This document shows, in pieces, positions 14,857 to 21,640 of a DNA stretch of 61,031 nt (its first letter is position 1; every line of letters starts with the position of its first letter). The notes under the pieces were generated by a model that saw only the letters and a program-made list of their open reading frames with translations, had not been told where the DNA came from and ran no database searches. Source of the DNA: a virus; the IMG/VR virus record IMGVR_UViG_3300006920_000008, positions 1 through 61,031 of that record; one strand, written 5' to 3'. Made by a program: the position numbers and the translations under genes.

Positions 14857-15252
14857 TCTTGTTTAGCTTTTTAATGTAATTCCTGTACACCTTATCTGTA
14901 TAGTTTGCTCCTTCCAAGAATAGAGGGTTTGAAGATTTACTTTCAGGTATTTCTTCTCCCTCTAATTTTTTATATAAAGATGTTATCATTCTTTGAGCCT
15001 TATAAGATAATTGGTATATGGCTCTACGCTTTCCTTCTTTCTTTCTAAAAGAATCTATCCAACCTTCCTTTCTTAATTTTTCAAATCTATTTTATCCCAA
15101 CTTAAGAGTTCGTCAAACTCATCAAAGTTATCTTTTGAAAAATATTTTTCGCTTCTCAAAAAGAGAAGCATTTCCAATTCCGCTTGACTTATGTCGTATT
15201 TCTTTTTGACATAGTACCTTATTACTCGCCAATATTTGAGGTAATCAACCAT
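14822..15252 (-). pseudogene. Winged-helix-like DNA-binding protein gene interrupted by a -1 frameshift
   Basis: Two overlapping minus-strand frames together spell one protein of about 143 residues. The first part (ATG 15252 to a stop at 15073) reads MVDYLKYWRVIRYYVKKKYD through FDELLSWDKI. The second part, open from 15091 to the stop at 14822, continues EKLRKEGWIDSFRKKEGKRR ... YQLSYKAQRMITSLYKKLEG. The join needs one extra base within 15073-15091, near ATAGATTT or in a run of five A residues. The combined sequence looks like a MarR-like winged helix: helices, a recognition-helix-like segment, then a basic wing. The break could be a sequencing error, a real mutation or a recoding site. It is the only protein gene on this strand within the plus block. 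Confidence 0.72.
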
Positions 15253-15266
15253 TCGATTAAATTTAA

Positions 15267-15285
15267 TATCTTTGTAACAAAGATA
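15267..15285. promoter_or_regulatory. Overlapping face-to-face promoter elements
   Basis: TATCTTTGTAACAAAGATA is a perfect palindrome (8-bp arms, TAA centre) made of two -7 elements, one on each strand. The plus-strand element serves the gene starting at 15294, and the minus-strand element serves the winged-helix gene starting at 15252. The two promoters cannot be occupied together, so they may form a switch. Confidence 0.65.
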
Positions 15286-15293
15286 CATTTATT

Positions 15294-15545
15294 ATGAGTG
15301 ACGAAAAGAAATCAAGACCTAACTCTCAAACTGAAGAGAATAAGTACAAAGAGGGTAAGGCAAAAGAAAGCACAACTGCAAACTTAAATATCTTTAAACC
15401 TAAAGATGTTACGAAGTGGTCAAGAAACACAAGAAGTGACAGAAACAATAGAAAAGTTTCTTCAGGTGGTAAGATAACTTTTGGAGGTTCAAAGCTTGGA
15501 ACAAGAATGCGTCTTCATAGAAAAAAGAACAATAGAACAACATAA
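15294..15545 (+). CDS. Lys/Arg/Ser-rich small protein
   Basis: An 83-residue, very basic and probably disordered protein (SDEKKSRPNSQTEENKYKEG, ending RLHRKKNNRTT). It is first in a run of about seven tiny, highly basic genes between the chaperonins and the lysis cassette. Such proteins may bind nucleic acid or be packaged; function unknown. Confidence 0.65.
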   Translation: MSDEKKSRPNSQTEENKYKEGKAKESTTANLNIFKPKDVTKWSRNTRSDRNNRKVSSGGKITFGGSKLGTRMRLHRKKNNRTT

Positions 15546-15555
15546 ATATATTATT

Positions 15556-15819
15556 ATGCCGGATAAAGAAGATTTAAAAGCCAAGAAGAAAGCAGCGAGA
15601 GAAAAAAGAAGAACTGCAAGACAAGATGTTCGTTACAAAAAGAAGTTAAGAAAAGCTAAGAGTAAAGAAACTTTAGGTAAGCTTACGGGTAACGAAGTTA
15701 GACAGGTTAAAGGTGAAATTAAAATTGACAAGCTTAAAACAAAAAGAGCAAAGCAACTTGAGAGAAGAGGTAGAGATATGTCAAAGCCATTGTCAGATTC
15801 AAAGTTTGATGATGAATAA
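15556..15819 (+). CDS. Lys/Arg-rich helical protein
   Basis: An 87-residue protein starting at ATG 15556 (MPDKEDLKAKKKAAREKRR). It is dominated by Lys/Arg/Ala helices and has an acidic tip (SDSKFDDE). The strong positive charge suggests DNA or RNA binding. Its stop overlaps the next start (ATGAATAA). No family recognised. Confidence 0.64.
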   Translation: MPDKEDLKAKKKAAREKRRTARQDVRYKKKLRKAKSKETLGKLTGNEVRQVKGEIKIDKLKTKRAKQLERRGRDMSKPLSDSKFDDE

Positions 15820-15937
15820 AAAACTTGTACCATATTTCTCTGCAGCTATAAAAAAGAATGGCAATCCTGATAAGTGGTCAGGACAGGCTAAACAAAAATA
15901 TATAGACAACAGTCCTTATAAAAAAATAAAGAGGTAA
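15812..15937 (+). CDS. Small basic protein (41 residues)
   Basis: Starts at ATG 15812 (or the adjacent ATG 15809), inside the end of the previous gene. It reads MNKKLVPYFSAAIKKNGNPD then KWSGQAKQKYIDNSPYKK. The stop is joined to the next start as TAATG. Tight packing on both sides supports a translated gene. Function unknown. Confidence 0.6.
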   Translation: MNKKLVPYFSAAIKKNGNPDKWSGQAKQKYIDNSPYKKIKR

Positions 15938-16294
15938 TGCCAAAAGATGCTTGTTACAGAAAGGCAATGAAGAGTTACGGTAAGTGGTCGGCTCGAGCTG
16001 CACAAGCAACTGCTAAGTGCCGTAAAAAAAAAGGTAAGGTACGAAAGACTGAGGCAGGTTCTAATTTAAAGAGGTGGACTAAAGAAAGATGGATAGATAC
16101 TCGAACAAACAAACCTTGGAACAGGAGGTAAGAGTGAATATTGTAGACCATCAAGAAGAGTGTCTTCAAAGACACCGGTTACCAAAAAAGAAATGTCACA
16201 AAAGACATTAAAGAAAAAACAATCTGAGAAAGCAAGAATCGGAAAACAAGGAGCCGGAGGTAGAAAAGTTAAGTCTGTTCGAAGAAGAAAATAA
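15937..16294 (+). pseudogene. DUF5872-like basic virus protein gene, split by a frameshift
   Basis: The first frame (15937-16131, 64 residues) reads PKDACYRKAMKSYGKWSARA ... WTKERWIDTRTNKPWNRR and stops. The +1 frame continues GGKSEYCRPSRRVSSKTPVT ... RKVKSVRRRK to 16294. From memory, relatives in large DNA viruses and phages carry both halves in one chain (KxxW, then GKPCG, then CRPSKxVSSKTP), so one gene appears interrupted around 16110-16131. Restoring the frame needs loss of one base or gain of two (TGTGG in place of TGG would restore Cys-Gly). A separate short start exists at ATG 16193. VSSKT is encoded by palindrome copy 7. Confidence 0.68.
16160..16175 (+). repeat. Dispersed 16-bp palindrome, copy 7
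   Basis: Exact copy GTGTCTTCAAAGACAC coding VSSKT in the second half of the DUF5872-like protein, where VSSKTP appears to be a family motif rather than an addition. Confidence 0.95.
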
Positions 16295-16297
16295 TAT

Positions 16298-16591
16298 ATG
16301 GCAGTTAGTAAAAAAAATATGAAGTGTAACTCGGTTAGACCGAGCACAAGACCGGGCAAGAAGAAAATGGTAAAAGCCTGTGAAGGTGGAAAAGAAAAAC
16401 TAATTCACTTTGGTGCTAAAGGTTATGGTCATAATTATTCTGCTAAAGCGAGAAAATCTTTTAAAGCAAGACATAAATGTGGAACTGCTAAGTCTAAGTT
16501 GACGGCAAGGTATTGGTCCTGTAAAAAACTATGGGCAGGTAAAGGGGGAAGCACCAAGTCTTCACCAAAAAATAGACAAGGAAAATATTAG
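16298..16591 (+). CDS. Conserved small Lys-rich phage protein (KACEGGKEK type)
   Basis: A 97-residue basic protein. VKACEGGKEKLIHFGAKGYG followed by ARKSFKARHKCGTAKSKLTA and ARYWSCKKLW is a combination I recall from small proteins of many marine phages. There, Cys/Lys-rich blocks and a final Y-W-x-x-K-x-W motif are conserved. Its role is unknown; candidates are a minor virion or DNA-binding protein. It starts four bases after the preceding frameshifted gene ends. Confidence 0.72.
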   Translation: MAVSKKNMKCNSVRPSTRPGKKKMVKACEGGKEKLIHFGAKGYGHNYSAKARKSFKARHKCGTAKSKLTARYWSCKKLWAGKGGSTKSSPKNRQGKY

Positions 16592-16599
16592 TATATTTG
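16592..16599 (+). promoter_or_regulatory. Bacteroidetes-type -7 promoter element
   Basis: TATATTTG directly after the preceding stop codon, 19 bp before the ATG at 16619. Confidence 0.6.
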
Positions 16600-16618
16600 T
16601 AAAATAAAAAAAACAATT

Positions 16619-16819
16619 ATGGCACAGGGATATAATTCAAGACTCGATGAGTCAATGGGAGCAAGAAACGGAAAGAAGTCTCAATCATACAAGTCTCGTA
16701 GAAACGAGTCAAAAGGTATGGAAAAAGCAATGGGTAAAAAAGCATACTCAGGAAACAAGTCTTCAGCACAAGGATGCTATCACAATATGAATTTGAAATT
16801 CGTTAAACACAACTTCTAA
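16619..16819 (+). CDS. Small basic protein
   Basis: A 66-residue Ser/Lys/Gly-rich protein (AQGYNSRLDESMGARNGKKS, RNESKGMEKAMGKKAYSGN, QGCYHNMNLKFVKHNF), preceded by its own promoter element. The stop is fused to the next start as TAATG. Similar short LDESxGxRxGK proteins occur in other phages by recollection, without assigned function. Confidence 0.66.
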   Translation: MAQGYNSRLDESMGARNGKKSQSYKSRRNESKGMEKAMGKKAYSGNKSSAQGCYHNMNLKFVKHNF

Positions 16820-16959
16820 TGGGGAAACTATTTGTAAAGATGGGATTGTGGATGCAATCCGTTTGGTGTAAATTCCAATGTAAATGGAATTGGCTTGTAT
16901 CTAAGTTAATGTTTAATGTGGATTCTTGTCCTAACAAATTGTGCACTTGTAAAAAATAA
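16819..16959 (+). CDS. Tiny Trp/Cys-rich protein
   Basis: A 46-residue product, MGKLFVKMGLWMQSVWCKFQ then CKWNWLVSKLMFNVDSCPNK and LCTCKK. It is translationally coupled to the previous gene (TAATG). The amphipathic aromatic N-terminus suggests membrane association, and the terminal CPNKLCTC could bind metal. Function unknown. Confidence 0.58.
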   Translation: MGKLFVKMGLWMQSVWCKFQCKWNWLVSKLMFNVDSCPNKLCTCKK

Positions 16960-16965
16960 ATCAAA

Positions 16966-17121
16966 ATGAAATCAAAAGGACTCGGAGATACTGTAGAAAA
17001 AATAACAACTGCCACAGGTATTAAACAAATTGTTGAAGCCGGAGCCAAAGTTTTAAAAAGAGACTGCGGATGTGGGAAAAGGAAAAAAATGTTAAACGAC
17101 AAGTTTCCTTATAAAAAATAA
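16966..17121 (+). CDS. Small GLGDTVEK...DCGCGKRK protein
   Basis: A 51-residue protein. KGLGDTVEKITTATGIKQIV followed by RDCGCGKRKKMLNDKFPYKK is a pattern I recall as widespread in small phage proteins placed beside structural genes. The C-x-C motif and basic tail suggest a metal- or nucleic-acid-binding or capsid-associated peptide. No function is established. Confidence 0.68.
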   Translation: MKSKGLGDTVEKITTATGIKQIVEAGAKVLKRDCGCGKRKKMLNDKFPYKK

Positions 17122-17127
17122 AAAGAT

Positions 17128-17631
17128 ATGGCAACAAACAAAATACAAGGATATCAAGCACTTAGCATTGTTACTTCTGATAACGCTAACGTTCCTTACA
17201 CTGTAATTAGAGTAAGTGGGGAATGCGATACAATAAGCACAGACCAATTGAATGGTATGTCCGGTGTGGAATTTATTAAGAATGGAGTAAAAGCAGGTGA
17301 CATTGTAGTAAACACAATTACCGGTGTATCTGCAACGGTAACCGCAGTAATTGATTCTGAAGTGCTACAGTTAAATGCTAACATTTTTACTGTTGTTAAT
17401 GAAACATATACTATATATGCAGCAAGTGCAGTTGACAACTACCAAGATGCAAATAACGGATGTGTCTTATACATTGGTAAAGGTGGTGCAGGTCTCGATT
17501 TAAAGATAACTCCATTGGCTAATCAATTACCTGTAGTTTTTAAAAATGTAAAAGAAGGATTCTTTCCTGTTCAAGTAAAGAAAGTTTGGAAGACAGGCAC
17601 AACTTGTGCAGAAATTATAGCACTTTGGTAA
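17128..17631 (+). CDS. Putative virion structural protein
   Basis: A 167-residue beta-rich protein with repeated Val/Thr strands (VKAGDIVVNTITGVSATVTAVI) and a C-terminal GCVLYIGKGGAGLDLKI ... FFPVQVKKVWKTGTT ending IALW. The C-terminal pattern is common in small phage structural proteins, possibly head decoration or neck, that lie beside lysis genes. The precise role is not known. Confidence 0.65.
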   Translation: MATNKIQGYQALSIVTSDNANVPYTVIRVSGECDTISTDQLNGMSGVEFIKNGVKAGDIVVNTITGVSATVTAVIDSEVLQLNANIFTVVNETYTIYAASAVDNYQDANNGCVLYIGKGGAGLDLKITPLANQLPVVFKNVKEGFFPVQVKKVWKTGTTCAEIIALW

Positions 17632-17667
17632 TATGGAAAAATTAACAATAGGCATAACAATTAGAAT

Positions 17668-17742
17668 ATGAAAAATTATTGGGTATATACTACCACTTGG
17701 GGAAACATCGTATTTAATTACAAACTAAATAATAATGAGTAA
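17668..17742 (+). CDS. Possible 24-residue peptide
   Basis: MKNYWVYTTTWGNIVFNYKL then NNNE, filling the gap before the lysis cassette and overlapping the next start by eight bases. It is aromatic-rich. Only its position and overlap support it, so it may not be translated. Confidence 0.3.
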   Translation: MKNYWVYTTTWGNIVFNYKLNNNE

Positions 17743-17917
17743 TTGGATGGGAGATATTAAGATGTACCTTCTTAATATAGGTACTTTTGCGATTTCGATG
17801 TCGCATATAGATATGATTTTAAAAATCACCTTGCTTGTTTTATCAGTGGGATATACCGCTCAGCGTTGGTACTTGTTAGATAAGGAACGCAGAGAAAAAA
17901 ATAACAATGAAGATTGA
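17735..17917 (+). CDS. Small membrane protein of the lysis cassette
   Basis: A 60-residue protein with hydrophobic residues 10-44 (MYLLNIGTFAISMSH, IDMILKITLLVLSVGYTA) and a charged C-terminal tail (LLDKERREKNNNED). One or two transmembrane helices are likely. It overlaps the amidase gene by 11 bases, so it is part of the lysis cassette. It may be a holin, antiholin or pinholin-like partner of the three-helix holin that follows the amidase. Confidence 0.68.
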   Translation: MSNWMGDIKMYLLNIGTFAISMSHIDMILKITLLVLSVGYTAQRWYLLDKERREKNNNED

Positions 17918-18368
17918 AAAACTTATAGTACATTGTTCAGCCACCCGAGAAGGTCAACATATAACTATTGACACTATAAGAGATTGGCACGTTAACGGCA
18001 GAGGTTGGAAAGATGTCGGCTATCATTATATTATTTATCTTGATGGCACAATTAAAAAAGGAAGAGAAGATAATGTTCCCGGTGCTCATTGTAGACAATA
18101 CAATAGAAGCAGTTTGGGAATTTGTTATATTGGGGGTGTTGAGTCCGATGGAAAGACACCTAAGGATACAAGAACTTGTGAGCAAGAAGAAAGTTTAGAA
18201 AGTTTACTTATGACTTTAAAGGCAATTCACACCGATAGTGTTGTTCACGGTCATAGAGATTTCGCAAATAAAGCTTGTCCAAGTTTTGATGCAACGGAAG
18301 AGTATAAATATATAAGCGAAATAGAGTATGAAAAAAATAGTGGAATGGTTCGGGGGGAGTGTAGTTAA
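17907..18368 (+). CDS. N-acetylmuramoyl-L-alanine amidase (endolysin)
   Basis: A 153-residue amidase_2/T7-lysozyme-type enzyme that cuts the bond between muramic acid and the stem peptide. HCSAT (9-13) supplies the first zinc ligand, His9. GWKDVGYHY (33-41) carries the catalytic Tyr region. VVHGHRDFANKACPSFD (112-128) carries His116, Lys122 and Cys124, matching the T7 lysozyme zinc/catalytic set. There is no signal peptide, so export depends on the holin. The last 41 bases overlap the holin gene. Confidence 0.92.
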   Translation: MKIEKLIVHCSATREGQHITIDTIRDWHVNGRGWKDVGYHYIIYLDGTIKKGREDNVPGAHCRQYNRSSLGICYIGGVESDGKTPKDTRTCEQEESLESLLMTLKAIHTDSVVHGHRDFANKACPSFDATEEYKYISEIEYEKNSGMVRGECS

Positions 18369-18723
18369 AGACTTACTCGGAGGACTTGATAATCTCTTTA
18401 CTTCTAAAGAGGAAAAAATAAAAGCACAAAACGTTATAAAGCAAATTCTAATTCAAAAAGAATTAGAGTTGCAAAAAATGCAAACTGAAATCATAGTTAC
18501 AGAAGCAAAAGGTAATTGGCTTCAAAGAAGTTGGAGACCAATATTAATGTTAGCTTTTGGTTTTATAGTAATCTATGTAAAGTTTATTGCACCATTATTT
18601 GATTTAAGAATTCCTGAGTTAGAAAATGAATTTTGGAATTTGTTGCAGTTAGGTATAGGTGGTTATGTTATAGGTAGGACAGGAGAGAAAATGATGAAGT
18701 CCTATTCTGATTCCAAAAAATAA
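18328..18723 (+). CDS. Three-helix holin (GTA_holin_3TM-like)
   Basis: A 131-residue protein. An amphipathic N-terminal region (KKIVEWFGGSVVKDLLGGLD) is followed by a helical linker. RSWRPILMLAFGFIVIYV (about 66-83) is the family's characteristic segment before the membrane helices, and LLQLGIGGYVIGRTGEK near the C-terminus is also diagnostic. It permeabilises the inner membrane to release the amidase. Confidence 0.85.
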   Translation: MKKIVEWFGGSVVKDLLGGLDNLFTSKEEKIKAQNVIKQILIQKELELQKMQTEIIVTEAKGNWLQRSWRPILMLAFGFIVIYVKFIAPLFDLRIPELENEFWNLLQLGIGGYVIGRTGEKMMKSYSDSKK

Positions 18724-18741
18724 ACCATCAAATAATTTCAG

Positions 18742-18749
18742 TACCTTTG
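18742..18749 (+). promoter_or_regulatory. Bacteroidetes-type -7 promoter element for fibre genes
   Basis: TACCTTTG, 26 bp before the ATG at 18776 and after the end of the lysis cassette. Confidence 0.6.
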
Positions 18750-18775
18750 TATAATAATAAAAACTGCAAATATAG

Positions 18776-19507
18776 ATGTCAAGAATTCGCTTATATCCAA
18801 TTGATGAGAACGTAGTCGGTGGTGACAAAATGATTGGAACTAATATTAACAATGGAAGAACTAAAAACTTCTCAGTTAATAAAATGGTTCAATATATCAA
18901 TGAGTCATCTGCAATTGACACTCAAACATTGAGATATAAGTTTCAGTTTTTAGAGACGGGAGATACATTAGAACCCGGAACATTATCTTTCAATCCACAA
19001 CAAGGAAAGGTTGTTGATTTTATAAATGTATCAAACATAGTTTTAAGCGAAACAAGTTTAAGATATGTTAGTCAAGGTACACCAACAGATGTTTCAACTT
19101 TTTATTCAGCAATTATAGGCTCTCAGGTATTGATATCAGACACAACAGACATTTCTAAGTTTGGTGTTTTTGATTGGGATAGTAGTGTTGTTAGTGGTAA
19201 TCCTAATTTTTACGATATAGGATTAACCCTAATTTCAGGACAAGGTGCTTTAGAAAAGGATAAAGAATATTTCATATCTTTGTTGTCGTGGAACCCATCG
19301 GGTGCGGGAGGAGATAAAACATTTGTGTTTTCACAAGGAGTTCCTTTATATCAATGGGATATTACACACGATTTAAATAAATTTCCTTCAGTAAGTGTTG
19401 TTAATTCATTTAACGAAGAAGTATTTGGTAAAGTAGATTATATAAACAAAAATAGAGTAACGGTAACTTTCGCAGCACCCTTTTCAGGTCAAGCGTACTG
19501 CAACTAA
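18776..19507 (+). CDS. Tail fibre / appendage protein with virion-anchor domain
   Basis: A 243-residue protein. The N-terminal 45 residues (SRIRLYPIDENVVGGDKMIG, then TN...TKNFSV) match the start of the 688-residue fibre at 24521 (ARISTYAIDGIPTIHDKVIG), suggesting a shared particle-anchor domain. The C-terminus (WDITHDLNKFPSVSVVNSFN, then VTVTFAAPFSGQAYCN) is a compact beta-domain common at the ends of phage fibres. It probably forms or joins a receptor-binding structure. Confidence 0.74.
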   Translation: MSRIRLYPIDENVVGGDKMIGTNINNGRTKNFSVNKMVQYINESSAIDTQTLRYKFQFLETGDTLEPGTLSFNPQQGKVVDFINVSNIVLSETSLRYVSQGTPTDVSTFYSAIIGSQVLISDTTDISKFGVFDWDSSVVSGNPNFYDIGLTLISGQGALEKDKEYFISLLSWNPSGAGGDKTFVFSQGVPLYQWDITHDLNKFPSVSVVNSFNEEVFGKVDYINKNRVTVTFAAPFSGQAYCN

Positions 19508-19528
19508 AAAAACAAAAACAATAAAATT

Positions 19529-21634
19529 ATGGCAATAAAATTTTTAGATGCAATTGACTTAACAGGATTAGAAATCCAAAATGTCATTGCACAGAACAAT
19601 CCGGGTAACCCTGCAAGTTCATTGGGTGAAGGACAATTTTTCTTTGATTCAACTGCAAAGACATTAAAGTATTATAATGGTACAGGATGGGTAGAACTTG
19701 ATGGTCAAGGTGGAGTAACAGGTATTACTGCAGGTCCCGGACTTTTAGCTTCTTCCTCAACGGGAGCGGTTACAATTAGTCCTGATTATTCAACTGCCAA
19801 AAACATTATTCTTTCAGCAACTAATTTAGCAGGTACACCTGTTCCTTTAGAGGCTCACATTATTTATTCAGATTCAAAGAGTGTTGTTAATTATGCAGCC
19901 GTACAAGACTTACCTTTTACTGCTAACACAGGTACAGTAACAGGGGTGTCAGGAACTGCTCCAATAGTTTCAAGTGGAGGTACTTCACCGACTATTAGCA
20001 TTAATGACTTCACGGGTGCAAACGGAACAACTGCAGGAACTAAAGGTGCAGTACCTGCACCGGCAGCAGCAGATAATGTTAAGTATTTAAAAGGGGATGG
20101 AACTTGGGCAACTATTCCTTCAGGATTTGCAGGGTTTGATATTACAGATGGAACAACTTCATTCTCGGTAGCTTCAGGTCAGACCGTAGGTTTTATTTCT
20201 AAAACCTTAACTGTTGACACTTCTACTCCTCTTACAGTTAGTTTAGAGTTACCAACAACAGGAATAACTGCAGGTAATTATACCTCAGCAGATATTACTG
20301 TAGATGCTGAAGGTAGAATAACCAAGGTTAGTGATGGTGGTGCAGGAACAATGAGTTCATTTATACTAACATCAGATAGTGGTACAAACCAAACAATAAC
20401 TGACGGGGAGACACTTACTATTAGTGGTGGTACTGCATTGTCAGGTGTGGTTGGTAATACAGATAAAGTAACTATTAATCACGATGCTTTTGGAAGTGCA
20501 GGAACATATGCATATCCTTCTCAAGTAGTAACAAACGCAACCGGTCACATTACCTCTATTACTGCAGGTAGTGCTCCGGGCACAATGAGTTCGTTTACTA
20601 TTGAAGCTGACTCAGGAACTGCTGAAACAATTAGCAATGGTAACTCAATAAACTTTGCCGGTGGTGAAGGTATTGTTACTGATGTAGCAGCTACAGACCA
20701 AATAAATATTGTACTTGACCTTACGGAACTTCCTGCAAGAACTGCAACGATAGACCCTAAGTCAGATAAATTAATTGGATTGTTTGATAAAGCAGCAGAC
20801 CAAAACACGGTTGTCATTGCTGATTTAACATTAAGTATGTGGGGAGCACCAACTGCTGACATAAGCATTGCTTCTAACAAACTTACTGATGTTAAAGACC
20901 CAACTGCTACTCAGGATGCAGCTACTAAAAACTATGTAGACACTACATTCGCAGGTTCAGGTGCATTGATTTACCAAGGTGGTTATGATGCAGATACTGC
21001 AGCACCAACAGGAGCAGCAGTTAAGAAAGGATTTACTTATGCAGTAACCAAAGCCGGTACAGGAAATCCTGTTGGATTTTGGAGTCCTGCTTTAGAGGTT
21101 GGTGATTTAATTATTGCTAATCAAGATAATCCTACAACTGCAGCAGATTGGACAGAGATTAACAAGAACATTGATGTTGCAACTGCAACGGTTCAAGGTA
21201 TTGCTAACTTCCCAACTGCAGGTGGACTAAGTGTATCTGCAGGTGCAGTAAGCTTACCAAACAAAGTAACTGCAGGTAGTGCAGGTACTGCTTCTAAGTC
21301 TGCTGCAATAACAGTTGATGCTAAGGGTAGAGTAACTGCTTTATCAGATGCAGATATTTCTATATCAGCAAGTCAAGTTAAAAACTTCTGTGCAGAAGTT
21401 GAAGCTTGTCAAACTAAGAGGGAATATGTTGAGACAGTTGGTGGTAGTGATACATTTGTTATTAATCACAAACTTGCCTCACAAAATGTAATGGTTCAGG
21501 TGTATTCAAATACTTCACCTTTTGATACTGTTCACGTTACAGTAGAAAGAACTGATGTTAATACCGTAACAGTAAGAACCGCTAAACCACAAGCAGCAGC
21601 AGCACTTGTTGTAATGGTTCAGAAAATAGGCTAA
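19529..21634 (+). CDS. Tail fibre protein
   Basis: A 701-residue Gly/Thr/Ser-rich beta-fibre. The N-terminus (AIKFLDAIDLTGLEIQNVIA) is followed by a loop typical of phage appendages (FFDSTAKTLKYYNGTGWVEL). Internal repeats include GTMSSFILTSDSG / GTMSSFTIEADSG and VDAEGRITKVSD / VDAKGRVTALSD. The C-terminal domain (FVINHKLASQNVMVQVYSNT) resembles fibre tip domains. It would sit at the tail and contact the host surface. Binding specificity is unknown. Confidence 0.8.
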   Translation: MAIKFLDAIDLTGLEIQNVIAQNNPGNPASSLGEGQFFFDSTAKTLKYYNGTGWVELDGQGGVTGITAGPGLLASSSTGAVTISPDYSTAKNIILSATNLAGTPVPLEAHIIYSDSKSVVNYAAVQDLPFTANTGTVTGVSGTAPIVSSGGTSPTISINDFTGANGTTAGTKGAVPAPAAADNVKYLKGDGTWATIPSGFAGFDITDGTTSFSVASGQTVGFISKTLTVDTSTPLTVSLELPTTGITAGNYTSADITVDAEGRITKVSDGGAGTMSSFILTSDSGTNQTITDGETLTISGGTALSGVVGNTDKVTINHDAFGSAGTYAYPSQVVTNATGHITSITAGSAPGTMSSFTIEADSGTAETISNGNSINFAGGEGIVTDVAATDQINIVLDLTELPARTATIDPKSDKLIGLFDKAADQNTVVIADLTLSMWGAPTADISIASNKLTDVKDPTATQDAATKNYVDTTFAGSGALIYQGGYDADTAAPTGAAVKKGFTYAVTKAGTGNPVGFWSPALEVGDLIIANQDNPTTAADWTEINKNIDVATATVQGIANFPTAGGLSVSAGAVSLPNKVTAGSAGTASKSAAITVDAKGRVTALSDADISISASQVKNFCAEVEACQTKREYVETVGGSDTFVINHKLASQNVMVQVYSNTSPFDTVHVTVERTDVNTVTVRTAKPQAAAALVVMVQKIG

Positions 21635-21640
21635 AACTAA

